A stretch of DNA of 64,000 bases from Kushneria indalinina DSM 14324 (GCF_003385845.1 NZ_QRDJ01000006.1:62001-126000); one strand, 5' to 3'; positions 21,264 through 29,660 are shown, numbered from the stretch's first letter. Notes: a model not told the origin generated them from the letters alone. Translations and numbers: made by a program.

Positions 21264-21425
21264 AGGGTTATTCCGCCGCCGCGAACGTGTGATCCGTACC
21301 TGTCAACGCCGCGCCAACGCGGCCTGTAAGCCGGAAGACGAGGTGATCAGCAGGGGTGGGCAGGCAATGAGAGACGGCGCCGCGCCAGCGCGTGCCGAAT
21401 TCATGCTTGAAGCCTTGGATGAGGT

Positions 21426-21527
21426 TCAGCCGTTGCCTGACCGAGAGAGGCGGGCCGCGGGCGTGGCGCGAAGGGTCAGGCGGGTCTTGTAGAGACGACG
21501 GGTCGAGAGCGCGTTGGTCATGGTCAT
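21426..21527 (-). CDS. Possible 33-residue small protein (uncertain)
   Basis: Short frame opening MTMTNALSTRR, basic and Thr/Arg/Ala-rich, without a membrane segment. Codon third positions are almost all G or C, as in true genes here. It follows a CA-rich leader but no convincing Shine-Dalgarno site. It could be a leader peptide for dppB or simple chance in GC-rich DNA. Confidence 0.25.
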   Translation of the reverse strand: MTMTNALSTRRLYKTRLTLRATPAARLSRSGNG

Positions 21528-21618
21528 GTGTCCGTACTTGTTATTGTTGCTGCTGCAGCGAACCTGCCTCGTAAGCAGGGCTTCAGTAAGGGATAGACCC
21601 TATGCGATTCCAGTGAGA

Positions 21619-21648
21619 CTGTCCATGCCCGCAATGGTGCATGGACAG
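21619..21648. repeat. 10-bp perfect inverted repeat after ldcA
   Basis: CTGTCCATGC and GCATGGACAG separated by 10 bases, ending about 10 bases past the ldcA stop. There is no T-run on the minus strand, so it may stabilise or partly end the upstream message rather than act as a standard terminator. Confidence 0.5.
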
Positions 21649-21656
21649 GCGCAAAA

Positions 21657-22592
21657 CTAGAGGGTGCTGGCAGGCGACCAGTCAAGCCCGGAGGCATCCA
21701 GTCGCGCCGTCTGGCCCACCGGCCAGGCCCGGTTGTGCTCGCCGTGACCGAAGGGCAGATGGTGATAGAGCGCGATATCGTGCGGTGCCAGCCACTCCTC
21801 AAGCACCGCTTCGATGCTGCTGTCACCAGAATCGCACCCGGTAAAACTGCCCAGACAGACCGCGTTCAGGCGGCTGGCATCCAGACTTTCCAGTAACTGG
21901 CACAGGCTGCGCTCCAGCCGATAGAGCCGCTCGCCCACGTCTTCCAGCATCAAAATCGAGCCTTCCGGCACGTGCAGCGCGGCCGGGGTGCCGGCAACGC
22001 TTGCCAGCGTGGTGAGATTGCCGCCGATCAGTACGCCTTCCACTGGCGCCGTGGGGCCTGCCGCGTGTTCGGCGCTCATGTGTCCGCTCTCGCCTGCCAG
22101 CAGCGGGGCGATGCTGGCCATGGCCTCAAGGCGTGCCTGTCGTTCCAGACCATCGGTCTGCTCACACAGGGCGAGTTCGGTGGCGACCGGCGCGTGAATG
22201 GCACGGCGAACGCGGGCGTGAAACGCGCTCAGCAGCACACTGATATCGGAGTAGCCCAGAAGCGGCACATCGGGAAGCGCGTCCCAGTTGATGTGATCGA
22301 TGAGCTGGGCACAGCCGTAGCCACCGCGCAGGCACCACACGGCGGCCACGTCTGCCAGATTGAAGGCGGCGTGAAAGTCTTCAAGGCGCTGTTCGACGGT
22401 GCCGGCCAGATAGCGATGCCGCGCGCGGGCATTGTCCATGAGGCGCGGGGTATAGCCCATGGCCGTGAGCAGGGCGCAGGTGGTGTCGATGCGCTCGGCC
22501 AATACGGCGCCGGCCGGGGCAATGAGCGCCACGAGGCGCGGGCCATCGCCCAGCGGGCGCAGCTCGGAGAGTTCAGGGATGGGTCGTGTCAT
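21657..22592 (-). CDS. ldcA: LD-carboxypeptidase (peptidase S66)
   Basis: 311 residues. The enzyme removes the terminal D-Ala from murein tetrapeptides during cell-wall recycling in the cytoplasm. The Ser-Glu-His triad is visible: Ser115 in GYSDIS, Glu217 in LMLEDVGE and His283 in FGHGEHN. The oxyanion region WCLRGGYGC is typical of S66. MccF-type self-immunity enzymes share the fold, but context favours LdcA. It lies between dppA and dppBCDF, suggesting that the transporter brings in murein peptides. Confidence 0.9.
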   Translation of the reverse strand: MTRPIPELSELRPLGDGPRLVALIAPAGAVLAERIDTTCALLTAMGYTPRLMDNARARHRYLAGTVEQRLEDFHAAFNLADVAAVWCLRGGYGCAQLIDHINWDALPDVPLLGYSDISVLLSAFHARVRRAIHAPVATELALCEQTDGLERQARLEAMASIAPLLAGESGHMSAEHAAGPTAPVEGVLIGGNLTTLASVAGTPAALHVPEGSILMLEDVGERLYRLERSLCQLLESLDASRLNAVCLGSFTGCDSGDSSIEAVLEEWLAPHDIALYHHLPFGHGEHNRAWPVGQTARLDASGLDWSPASTL

Positions 22593-22612
22593 GGCACCTG
22601 TCCGAAAGGCAT

Positions 22613-22638
22613 GAAAAACCCCGCTCGAATGAGCGGGG
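22613..22638 (-). terminator. Intra-operon terminator after dppA
   Basis: Minus-strand stem CCCCGCTC / GAGCGGGG with a 4-base loop, followed by TTTTT, between dppA and ldcA. A leaky terminator here would let the binding protein be made in excess over the rest of the cluster, a common layout for ABC importers. Confidence 0.8.
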
Positions 22639-22659
22639 CCATATCCTACGCCAGAGACG

Positions 22660-24255
22660 CTATTCCTCGATATCTACCCCGTAGAAGATGTGTGAGCCAG
22701 TCGGCTGCACCTCATAGCCGGTGACGTTGCTGCGGACCGGATCGTAGACGATCGAGTGGGCGATCGGCAGCCAGGGCATCTGATCGCGGAAGATCTCCTG
22801 TGCCTGCACGTACAGATCCGAGCGCTCGTCCTGATCGGTGGCGGTGGCCGCCTGACGGATGATGTCGTCGTACTCCTGGTTGCACCACTTGGCGTAGTTG
22901 GAGCCGTCGCGCGCGGCGTTGCACGACAGCAGCGTATTGAGGAAGTTGTCCGGATCGCCGTTGTCGCCGGTCCAGCCGAACAGGCCGGTCATGGCTTCGC
23001 CCTCGGAGGCGCGGCGCAGATACTCGCCCCACTCGTAGGAGACGATCTCGGCATTGACGCCGATGTTGCGCCAATCAGACTGGATGATCTCGGCCATGCG
23101 ACGTGCATTGGGGTTATAGGGGCGCTGAACCGGCATCGCCCACAGCTGGGTGCTCAGGTTCTCGGCGCCGGCCTCGGCCAGCAGCTTTCTGGCCTGTTCC
23201 GGGTCATACGGGATTTCCTCGACGTTCTCGTCATAACCCCACAGCGTCGGCGGGATCGGGTTTCTGGCCTTCTCGCCGGCGCCCTGATACACCGACTCGA
23301 TGATCGCATCACGATCCACGGCCATCGACAGCGCGCGGCGAACACGCGGGTCATCAAACGGCGGTTTCTCGGTCTGGAACGAGAGATAGCCTACGTTCAG
23401 GCCTTCGGCCGATTCCAGGTTGATGTTGGGGTCGTTGCGCATCGCTTCCAGATCGGCCGGATTGGGGAAGACCATGATCTGGCATTCGTTGGCCTGAAGC
23501 TTCTGGAAACGCACCGAAGCGTCGGGGGTAATCGAAAAGACCAGCCGGTCCAGCGGTGACCGGCCGTCCCAGTAATCCGGGTGCGCCTGATAGCGGATAT
23601 AGGCGTCGCGCTGAAAGCCGGCAAAGACGAAAGGCCCGGTGCCCAGCGGCTGCTGATTCATGCGCTCGGGGTGGCCTTCCTCCATCAGCTGGTCGGCGTA
23701 CTCGCCTGACAGGATCGAGGCAAAGTCCATCGCCATGTCAGAGAGGAAAGGCGCCGAGGCGCGTGTCAGATGAAAGCGTACGGTGTGGTCATCGACCTTT
23801 TCGACGCGCTCGATCAGATCCGACATGCCCATGCCTTCGAAGTACTCATAGCCGCTGCCGACCCCGTGCCAGGGGTGATCGTCCTGGAGCTGACGGTTGA
23901 ACGAGTAGAGTACGTCGTCGGCGTTGAATTCGCGCGATGGCGTGAAGTAGTCCGTGGTCTGGAATTTGACGCCCTGACGCAGGTGGAAGGTGTAGGTCTG
24001 GCCATCATCGGAGACCTCCCACGATTCGGCCAGCGCCGGCTTGATTTCGGTCGTGCCCGACTCGAATTCGACCAGTCGGTTGTAGATGGTGCGCGAGGAG
24101 GCATCAAAGGTCGTTCCGGCCGTATAGTGCTGCGGGTTGAAGCCTTCGGGGCTGGCCTCCGAGCAGTAGACCAGGGTCTTGGCATGGGCAGTACCGGTGG
24201 CCGCCAGCAGCAGGCCACCTGCCAGCATCAGCCGGCGAGGGATTGTCTGAGTCAT
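22660..24255 (-). CDS. dppA: Dipeptide-binding periplasmic protein DppA
   Basis: About 531 residues. A Sec signal peptide (RRLMLAGGLLLAATGTAHA) is followed by KTLVYCSEASPEGFNPQHY, the DppA family start. YSFNRQLQDDHPWHG and ANECQIMVFPNPADLEAM are SBP family 5 features. Two Cys pairs (CSEA/NECQ and LLSCNAARDGSNYAKWCNQ) match the DppA disulfide pattern. The ATG at 24255 was chosen over the upstream in-frame codon, which adds non-signal residues. It is the first gene of the transporter cluster and is followed by a terminator. Confidence 0.94.
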   Translation of the reverse strand: MTQTIPRRLMLAGGLLLAATGTAHAKTLVYCSEASPEGFNPQHYTAGTTFDASSRTIYNRLVEFESGTTEIKPALAESWEVSDDGQTYTFHLRQGVKFQTTDYFTPSREFNADDVLYSFNRQLQDDHPWHGVGSGYEYFEGMGMSDLIERVEKVDDHTVRFHLTRASAPFLSDMAMDFASILSGEYADQLMEEGHPERMNQQPLGTGPFVFAGFQRDAYIRYQAHPDYWDGRSPLDRLVFSITPDASVRFQKLQANECQIMVFPNPADLEAMRNDPNINLESAEGLNVGYLSFQTEKPPFDDPRVRRALSMAVDRDAIIESVYQGAGEKARNPIPPTLWGYDENVEEIPYDPEQARKLLAEAGAENLSTQLWAMPVQRPYNPNARRMAEIIQSDWRNIGVNAEIVSYEWGEYLRRASEGEAMTGLFGWTGDNGDPDNFLNTLLSCNAARDGSNYAKWCNQEYDDIIRQAATATDQDERSDLYVQAQEIFRDQMPWLPIAHSIVYDPVRSNVTGYEVQPTGSHIFYGVDIEE

Positions 24256-24643
24256 GAGCACGTCTTTTGTATATTGTTGGTTTGGACCGGTCGGGTAGGC
24301 CGGTTGTCGCCACAAGGCCGACGATGAATCAACCCTGTGGGGGTAACGTCATGACACAACGTCACGCCATGAAACTATGCCGGGGGGATATGGACTGTCA
24401 ATTGCCACTATCACGGTCAGGCCTGGACCTGTATCTAATAGCGACAGCGAGGGGGTCGCAAAAGACGACATCGGCGCGTTACGTGATGCGATGGGTCAGG
24501 GCGTCATTTGAAAGCGTGAGGCAGTCAGACAAAAGGGGAGGCGTGTGTCATCCGCTGATTGAGGGCGTTGAAATAAAACGAACAGCATGAACAGAAAATT
24601 GAAATCTGAAAAAAGCGAAAGGGAAAGGTCTTGCTGAAAGATT
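24256..24643. other. 388-bp intergenic region upstream of dppA
   Basis: No convincing gene. The dppA promoter and leader must lie here on the minus strand. The last 25 bases before dppA are CA-rich (CCAACAATATACAAAAGACG). Downstream of tRNA-Leu the minus strand is T/C-rich, but I see no clear stem-loop. Confidence 0.6.
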
Positions 24644-24730
24644 TGGTGCCCGGAGCCGGAATCGAACCGGCACGACCTTGCGGTCGAGGGATTTTAAGTC
24701 CCTTGCGTCTACCTGTTCCGCCATCCGGGC
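24644..24730 (-). tRNA. tRNA-Leu (TAA)
   Basis: 87 bases including an encoded CCA. The acceptor stem GCCCGGA pairs with TCCGGGC. The anticodon loop reads CTTAAAA with TAA, and the long variable arm CGACCGCAAGGTCG and T-loop GGTTCGATTCC are clear. It is the third tRNA of the Gly-Cys-Leu string behind pgsA. Confidence 0.96.
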
Positions 24731-24794
24731 GAGGAGTCGACGGCTAATCTGCTTGAGGCCATCTGGTGCGGCCGAGAATCAGGCAGAAGGGAAA

Positions 24795-24868
24795 TGGAGG
24801 CTGGAGTCGGAATCGAACCGGCGTACGCGGAGTTGCAGTCCGCTGCATGACCACTCTGCCATCCAGCC
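24795..24868 (-). tRNA. tRNA-Cys (GCA)
   Basis: 74 bases with encoded CCA. The acceptor GGCTGGA pairs with TCCAGCC. The anticodon arm GCGGACTGCAACTCCGC carries GCA, and the T-loop is GGTTCGATTCC. It lies between tRNA-Gly and tRNA-Leu in the conserved order. Confidence 0.96.
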
Positions 24869-24931
24869 TCAAAACGGTGCGGAAAACGAGATGGCGTTAC
24901 TCATTGACCTGTCCGTTGATCCCGTAAGGGA

Positions 24932-25006
24932 TGGAGCGGGAAAGGAGATTCGAACTCCCGACCCTCGCCTTGGCAAGGCGATGCTCTACCACTGAGCTAT
25001 TCCCGC
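24932..25006 (-). tRNA. tRNA-Gly (GCC)
   Basis: 75 bases with encoded CCA. The acceptor GCGGGAA pairs with TTCCCGC. The anticodon arm CGCCTTGCCAAGGCG carries GCC, and the T-arm is GGAGTTCGAATCTCC. It is first in the tRNA string downstream of pgsA. Confidence 0.96.
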
Positions 25007-25090
25007 TCAACGGGTGCGAAATATACCGATGTGACAGAATTCTGTCAAACAAAAGCCGGCAAAAAATCGCACCCGAACCACACGTTACGC

Positions 25091-25639
25091 TCACATGGAA
25101 CGTGTCAGTTCCGGCCATGCGGCGCGCAGGTACTTGTACATCGACCACAGCGTCAGGAGCGCGGCCAGATATAGCAGCAAGAAGCCGATCTGGGCCAGCA
25201 GGGTGCCGGGAGCAAAGCCCAGCAGCAGGATGATCGAGATCATCTGAAAGGCGGTCTTGTACTTGCCGATACTGGAGACCGAGACGCTGGCACGCTTGCC
25301 CAGTTCGGCCATCCATTCACGCAGCGCCGAGATGACAATCTCGCGACCGATGATCACCAGTGCCGGCAGCGTGAGAATCCAATCGCTGTAGAACTCGATC
25401 AGAACGCCCAGGGCGACGGCGACCATCAGCTTGTCGGCCACCGGGTCCAGAAAGGCGCCAAAGGGCGTGCTCTGGTTCCAGCGGCGCGCCAGATAGCCAT
25501 CGAACCAGTCGGTCACGGAAGCGATGGTAAACAGCAGGGCGGCCAGCAGATTGCTCGAGCCGGTCGTCAGGTAGAACACGATGACCAGAAGCGGTATGAG
25601 TACGATTCTTGTCAGCGTCAAGATATTGGGGATGCTCAT
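25091..25639 (-). CDS. pgsA: CDP-diacylglycerol-glycerol-3-phosphate 3-phosphatidyltransferase
   Basis: 182 residues, an integral membrane enzyme making phosphatidylglycerol phosphate from CDP-diacylglycerol. The CDP-alcohol phosphotransferase signature D-x2-DG-x2-AR-x8-G-x3-D-x3-D is present in TDWFDGYLARRWNQ and FGAFLDPVADK. Start MSIPNILTLTRIVLIPLLV is typical PgsA. It lies downstream of uvrC and upstream of tRNA-Gly, as in E. coli. Confidence 0.95.
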   Translation of the reverse strand: MSIPNILTLTRIVLIPLLVIVFYLTTGSSNLLAALLFTIASVTDWFDGYLARRWNQSTPFGAFLDPVADKLMVAVALGVLIEFYSDWILTLPALVIIGREIVISALREWMAELGKRASVSVSSIGKYKTAFQMISIILLLGFAPGTLLAQIGFLLLYLAALLTLWSMYKYLRAAWPELTRSM

Positions 25640-25710
25640 GGCACTATCGGTCCTGACCGGGGGTGAAACATACCTGCAAGAGTGCTGGATTCTAACGCCT
25701 GATCGCGGCT

Positions 25711-27546
25711 TCAGCCATGCAGTGCCTGATGAATCTGTGTAGCAAGTTGTGCATTGATGCCGGGAACGCGGGCAAGATCGTCACGAGAGGCGTTGCGAAT
25801 GCCCTGCAGACCACCAAAATGGCGCAGCAGTTCGCGGCGTCTTTTGGGACCGATGCCGGGAATCTCCTGAAGGGTAGACGAGCGTCTCGCCTTGTCACGT
25901 TGCTGGCGGTGTCCGGTGATCGCAAAGCGGTGCGCTTCATCGCGAATATGCTGGATCAGGTGCAGGGCGCCGGAGGTGCTTTCCAGCGTCAGGCTGCGTT
26001 CGATGGTGTCGATAAACAGCGTCTCGAGCCCCGGCTTGCGCGTCGTGCCCTTGGCCACGCCCAGCAGCACGATGTCAAACACGCCCTGTTCCTCGAACAC
26101 CTCGCGGGCCATGTTGAGCTGACCCTTGCCGCCGTCGACGATCAGAATGTCGGGCCTTGGCACATCGCCGCTCTGAATTCGCTTGTAACGGCGGGTCAGG
26201 GCCTGGCGCATCGCTGCATAATCATCGCCGGCCGCCACGCCTTCAATGTTGAAGCGGCGATAGTCCGACTTGATCGGGCCACTTTGATCAAATACCACGC
26301 AGGAAGCAACGGTCGCTTCGCCGCTGCTGTGGCTGATGTCAAAACACTCCATGCGCTGGGGCGTCTCTTCCAGATCCAGCGCCTCGGCCAGTGCCTTGAA
26401 ACGGGCATTGAGCTGCTGACGACTGGCCAGCTTGGTGGCCAGATGCTGATCGGCATTGGTTTGTGCCAGTTCCAGCCACTGGGCACGGTGACCACGGACC
26501 TGATGGGCAATGCGCAGGCGCCGCTCGGCATGCTCGGAGAGCGCCTCCTGCAGAACCTCCTGATCCTCGACGGCATGCGAGGTCAGCACCTCGGTGGGCA
26601 TTTCATTGCTCTGGCCCAGGTAGTACTGACTGACAAAGCTGCTCAGTAGCGCCTCGGGGGCAAGATCCAGGCCGTTGTCGGGCATGTGGTGGCGCGAACC
26701 GAGCACCCGCCCCTGGCGGATGATCAGCACGCTGACGCACAGTCCGCCCGCGCGTTCGGCGAGGGCAAAGACATCGGCATCGCCGCCGGCGGTATCCACC
26801 GACTGTTGGGTCTGCAGGCGGCGCAGCTGCTGCACCTGGTCACGCAAAAAGGCGGCCTGTTCGAACTGAAGCTCCTTTGCGGCCGTTTCCATGTCGGCGT
26901 AGAGCTTTTTCGTGACCTGGTCGCTCTTGCCTTCCATGCACATCAGCGCGTGGTTCAGGTCGCGCTGATAGTCTTCCTGGCTGATATAGCCTACGCAGGG
27001 CGCGGTGCAGCGATCGATCTGATACTGCAGGCAGGGGCGGCTTCGATGAGCAAAGACTGAATCCTCGCAGTTGCGAATGCGAAAGATCTTTTGCATCAGC
27101 GACAGGCTTTCCCGCACGGCGCCGGAGCTGGTGAAGGGGCCGAAATAGCGGCCATCACCACGCTTTTGACGCACGCGACGCAGCTCCAGCGCCGGGTAGG
27201 GGTGGCGGTCGCTGGCAAAGATGTAGGGGTAGGACTTGTCGTCCCGCAGCAGGATGTTATAGGGCGGGCGCTGCTGCTTGATCAGGGTCTGTTCCAGCAG
27301 CAGCGCCTCGGTTTCGCTGCGGGTCACGGTAACCTGAATGTCCCGAATGCGGCTGACCAGTGCCCGGGTCTTGGCGTTGAGCCCCGTATTGCGGAAATAG
27401 CTCGACAGTCGCGCCTTGAGACGCTTGGCCTTGCCGACGTAGAGGACATTCTCGTGTTCATCGAGCATGCGATAGACGCCCGGTGATTCGGTGACCGTTT
27501 TCAGAAACTGGCGTGGATCGAACGCCGTGATCACCTCATCATTCAT
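25711..27546 (-). CDS. uvrC: UvrABC system protein C
   Basis: 611 residues. UvrC makes both incisions in nucleotide excision repair. The N-terminal GIY-YIG nuclease (PGVYRML and LYVGKAKRLKARL, 22-47), the Cys pair region around CEDSVFAHRSRPCLQYQIDRC, the UVR helix, the RNase H-like C-terminal nuclease (MECFDISHSSG, ILIVDGGKGQL) and two terminal helix-hairpin-helix motifs (EIPGIGPKRRRELLRHFGG) are all present. The ATG at 27546 follows GGAGG and matches the family. Upstream in-frame codons are less likely. It precedes pgsA in the conserved order. Confidence 0.96.
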   Translation of the reverse strand: MNDEVITAFDPRQFLKTVTESPGVYRMLDEHENVLYVGKAKRLKARLSSYFRNTGLNAKTRALVSRIRDIQVTVTRSETEALLLEQTLIKQQRPPYNILLRDDKSYPYIFASDRHPYPALELRRVRQKRGDGRYFGPFTSSGAVRESLSLMQKIFRIRNCEDSVFAHRSRPCLQYQIDRCTAPCVGYISQEDYQRDLNHALMCMEGKSDQVTKKLYADMETAAKELQFEQAAFLRDQVQQLRRLQTQQSVDTAGGDADVFALAERAGGLCVSVLIIRQGRVLGSRHHMPDNGLDLAPEALLSSFVSQYYLGQSNEMPTEVLTSHAVEDQEVLQEALSEHAERRLRIAHQVRGHRAQWLELAQTNADQHLATKLASRQQLNARFKALAEALDLEETPQRMECFDISHSSGEATVASCVVFDQSGPIKSDYRRFNIEGVAAGDDYAAMRQALTRRYKRIQSGDVPRPDILIVDGGKGQLNMAREVFEEQGVFDIVLLGVAKGTTRKPGLETLFIDTIERSLTLESTSGALHLIQHIRDEAHRFAITGHRQQRDKARRSSTLQEIPGIGPKRRRELLRHFGGLQGIRNASRDDLARVPGINAQLATQIHQALHG

Positions 27547-27718
27547 GATGACCTCCGAAAGTGATAGTGCCTCCATTTTAACAGATATCCCCAAAAACAC
27601 CGTGGCTATCCAGCTGCGTACCTGCGCCCTCATGGCGGCCCAGGCCCTTTTAATACTCATGGGACGGAAAAAGAGGGTTGACGCCTGCGTTCGGGTATCG
27701 TAAATTACGCACCGGTTC

Positions 27719-27794
27719 GGGGCCTTAGCTCAGCTGGGAGAGCGCAACACTGGCAGTGTTGAGGTCAGCGGTTCGATCCCGCTAGGCTCCACCA
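27719..27794 (+). tRNA. tRNA-Ala (GGC)
   Basis: 76 bases with encoded CCA. The acceptor GGGGCCT pairs with AGGCTCC (one G-U). The anticodon arm ACACTGGCAGTGT carries GGC, and the T-arm is AGCGGTTCGATCCCGCT. It is a lone tRNA with its own terminator, at the left border of the accessory patch. Confidence 0.96.
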
Positions 27795-28249
27795 ACCACA
27801 TCTTCAAAAAGCCGCTTACAGCATCTCGCTGAAGCGGCTTTTTTGTGTCCGTCTGTTATCGCCTGACGCTTTTGGCTTCGACCTGGTTTTGTCCGGCTGT
27901 TTATCAGACAGGGGATAAAAGTGGCGCGTGCTGGGTCCGACGATTGCCACGCCCGCTTATCCTACGGCTGTCCCGTCGTCTCTTCATGCCCCTTTAGACC
28001 GTTTCTGAGACCGCTTCCTGCCGATATTAATCATCGTTGTCTCATGAACCCCGCTTCTGCCCCTGTGTGTTGGCCGTTCGCTGCCGATAAGAAGGGGAGG
28101 GGCAGGTGCTCGGCATGACATGCGTCTCGCAGCGACATCTCCCCCTGCAACGGCGCCCTGGTCAATGGGGCCCTTAAGGCCATCGGCTGCACGATGGGGT
28201 GATTGTCTTCGCCACCTTGTGGCTGATGCGCGGACTTGATGCAGGACAC
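27795..28249. other. 455-bp intergenic stretch after tRNA-Ala
   Basis: Apart from the terminator at 27806-27844 I see no credible gene, repeat or tRNA 3'-end duplication here. Short frames lack family features. The promoter of the CBS-domain gene must lie in its right part. Confidence 0.6.
27806..27844 (+). terminator. Rho-independent terminator after tRNA-Ala
   Basis: AAAGCCGCTT and AAGCGGCTTT with a 13-base interior, then TTTT. It lies 12 bases past the tRNA. Confidence 0.85.
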
Positions 28250-28255
28250 ATGGAC

Positions 28256-28699
28256 ATGACCAGTAGTAAACAGGTTTCGATTGCCGACATCATGAGTCGG
28301 AATATCGTGACACTGCGTCTTGAACAGACGCTGCACGATGGTAATGAGCTGATGCGGGAACACCGTATACGCCACCTTCCGGTGCTGGATGAGCAGGGGC
28401 ATCTGGTGGGATTGCTTGATCAAAAGGTGGTCCTGAAGGAGGCGTTGCGCATTGCCGATAATTTCGGTTCAAGGCGCTTGAGTCATCATCTGGGACAGAT
28501 CTCCCTGAACGATGTGATCTCCAGAGAGGTGCTGACGCTATCAATCGATACGCCGCTCGTCGAAGCCGGGCAAAAGTTTCTGGCACATCGTCAGGGGGCT
28601 CTGCCGGTGCTGGACGCCGAAGGCCGCCTTGTCGGTATTCTGTCGTCAGTGGATTTCGTTCGACTGGCGGTCGCGCTGCTTGATACGTCATCGGGCTGA
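28256..28699 (+). CDS. CBS-domain pair protein
   Basis: About 147 residues made of two CBS domains. IADIMSRNIVTLRLEQTLHDGNELMREHRIRHLPVLDEQGHLVGLL is the first (about 9-58). ISREVLTLSIDTPLVEAGQKFLAHRQGALPVLDAEGRLVGILSSVDFVRLA is the second. CBS pairs bind adenosine nucleotides and act as energy sensors. No catalytic domain is attached, so the partner is unknown. The ATG at 28256 lies 9 bases from AGGA. An ATG two codons earlier (28250) is possible but too close to it. Confidence 0.82.
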   Translation: MTSSKQVSIADIMSRNIVTLRLEQTLHDGNELMREHRIRHLPVLDEQGHLVGLLDQKVVLKEALRIADNFGSRRLSHHLGQISLNDVISREVLTLSIDTPLVEAGQKFLAHRQGALPVLDAEGRLVGILSSVDFVRLAVALLDTSSG

Positions 28700-28733
28700 G
28701 CACTGCCAGGGCGGCGCCATCAGACACTCAAGG

Positions 28734-28790
28734 CAAGCAGGACATCAAATAACAAGTAGGACATCAAATAACAAGTAGGACATCAAATAA
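28734..28790. repeat. Three tandem copies of a 19-bp unit
   Basis: Unit CAAG(C/T)AGGACATCAAATAA occurs three times head to tail at 28734-28752, 28753-28771 and 28772-28790. The second and third copies are identical and the first differs at one base. It lies in the convergent gap, directly against the terminator. Probably replication slippage. There are no spacers, so it is not a CRISPR. Confidence 0.9.
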
Positions 28791-28821
28791 AAGGCGCCAC
28801 CCGGGAGGGTGGCGCCTTTGT
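28789..28821. terminator. Bidirectional terminator, CBS gene / YjfB-like gene
   Basis: A 13-bp perfect stem (AAAGGCGCCACCC / GGGTGGCGCCTTT) with a 4-base loop. The minus strand continues TTATTTG after the stem T's and the plus strand TTGTG. It ends both convergent genes. Confidence 0.85.
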
Positions 28822-28851
28822 GTTACGGCGCAAGTGCAACAACCGCTGCGA

Positions 28852-29055
28852 TCAGGCAGTGGTGTTGATGCGTGTTCCCACCATCCCTTCGGTGGCAAGC
28901 TTCGGCATTGTGTCAACCGATGACATCAGCTGCGTCATCTGCTCGGCCTTTCCATCCAGCGACTTTTTCAAAACGCTGGTCTGTACGTCGCTGGTGAGCT
29001 GGTGTTGCTGCAACGCCATTGAGGCATTGACCATGCTGTTTACGCTCATGTCCAT
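28852..29055 (-). CDS. YjfB-like putative motility protein
   Basis: 67 residues. MDMSVNSMVNASMALQQHQL followed by QTSVLKKSLDGKAEQMTQLMSSV matches the small YjfB motility family (alternating VN/AMA helix, then VLKKALD). Such proteins are seen near chemotaxis or flagellar genes in some bacteria and have no proven function. No motility gene is near it here. An AGGAGAGCG site precedes the ATG. A strong terminator follows. Confidence 0.78.
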   Translation of the reverse strand: MDMSVNSMVNASMALQQHQLTSDVQTSVLKKSLDGKAEQMTQLMSSVDTMPKLATEGMVGTRINTTA

Positions 29056-29108
29056 GGACGCTCTCCTGCATCGAGTGGATCACCGCTGCACCTGCAGCGG
29101 GTGGCGCC

Positions 29109-29339
29109 TTAACCGATAACGGCTTCGGCGGCCTCGGGCGACAGTATCTCGAGCACTTCACACTCTGCCGCCTCGGGCGCAAGACCGGTGATTCTGACCC
29201 GGTAATAGTCATGGATGTCGTTACCGCTGGCCGTCGTGCGTGTCACGACGCTCGACATCATGTGGCATTCATCGCCGGGCTGAAGATCCGGCGGCATCAA
29301 TTCGATGGGAATCCATGCTTTGGTTCCGGTGGCAAGCAT
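29109..29339 (-). CDS. Small hypothetical protein A (paralogue of the next gene)
   Basis: 76 residues from the ATG at 29339, which has AGGAG seven bases upstream. No signal peptide or membrane helix. It is rich in beta-prone stretches (KAWIPIELMPPDLQPGDE, DYYRVRITGLAPEA, CEVLEILSPEA). It aligns by eye with the 67-residue product of 29457-29660 over the TG-x-IEL-PD region and the closing P-EA-CEVL-I-P pattern, so the two look like diverged copies. Function unknown. It lies upstream of the YjfB-like gene on the same strand. Confidence 0.6.
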   Translation of the reverse strand: MLATGTKAWIPIELMPPDLQPGDECHMMSSVVTRTTASGNDIHDYYRVRITGLAPEAAECEVLEILSPEAAEAVIG

Positions 29340-29456
29340 AGGTCGCTCCTGATAGGCACCCTGGTCGGACAGCACAGACTGCCCGTATGGCTCTTCTTAT
29401 CGGCACCAGGCGCACCGGCTTTAACATCCCTTGTTGCCACCGCACGCGGGGTGCCA

Positions 29457-29660
29457 TCAGCTCGTGGGGCCTTCCGGTTCGGCTGGCTGAATGGCAAGTA
29501 CCTCACACAGGGCTTCCACGGGCCCCATCTCCCTGACCAGCAGCGCGCAGGTCAGGTGCTCTCCGCTTTCGCGCGTCAGGCGCAGATGAAACAGCGTGCC
29601 GATGTCGGCATTGTCCGGCAGCTCTTCAAGCGCCACGACCAGTTCGTCTCCGGTGGTCAT
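29457..29660 (-). CDS. Small hypothetical protein B (paralogue of the previous gene)
   Basis: 67 residues opening MTTGDELVVALEELPDNADIG, soluble, acidic. The end GPVEALCEVLAIQPAEPEG parallels the LAPEAAECEVLEILSPEA ending of the neighbouring small protein. The Cys-Glu-Val-Leu core is shared. The ribosome binding site is weak (CAGGGCAACGAA before ATG). The gene is separated by about 117 bases from its paralogue. Function unknown. Together with the YjfB-like gene it may form a three-gene unit on the minus strand. Confidence 0.55.
   Translation of the reverse strand: MTTGDELVVALEELPDNADIGTLFHLRLTRESGEHLTCALLVREMGPVEALCEVLAIQPAEPEGPTS

Larger units (their letters stand above)
21264..21656 (-). 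other. 393-bp gap between ldcA and dppB
   Basis: The gap holds a 10-bp hairpin next to the ldcA stop and a CA-rich stretch near 21530-21550, followed by a possible 33-codon reading frame at 21426-21527. The CA-rich stretch resembles the leader of dppA. In enterobacteria, CA-rich leaders of dppA/oppA are targets of the GcvB small RNA; that link here is speculative. No T-rich terminator is visible. Confidence 0.5.

Noticed and set aside
28734-28790. CRISPR array
   Set aside because: The 19-bp units are directly adjacent, without spacers, and no cas gene is present.
29269-29457. 62-codon minus-strand frame between the two small paralogous genes
   Set aside because: It overlaps the 5' part of the first small gene in another frame and lacks a ribosome binding site or any conserved feature.
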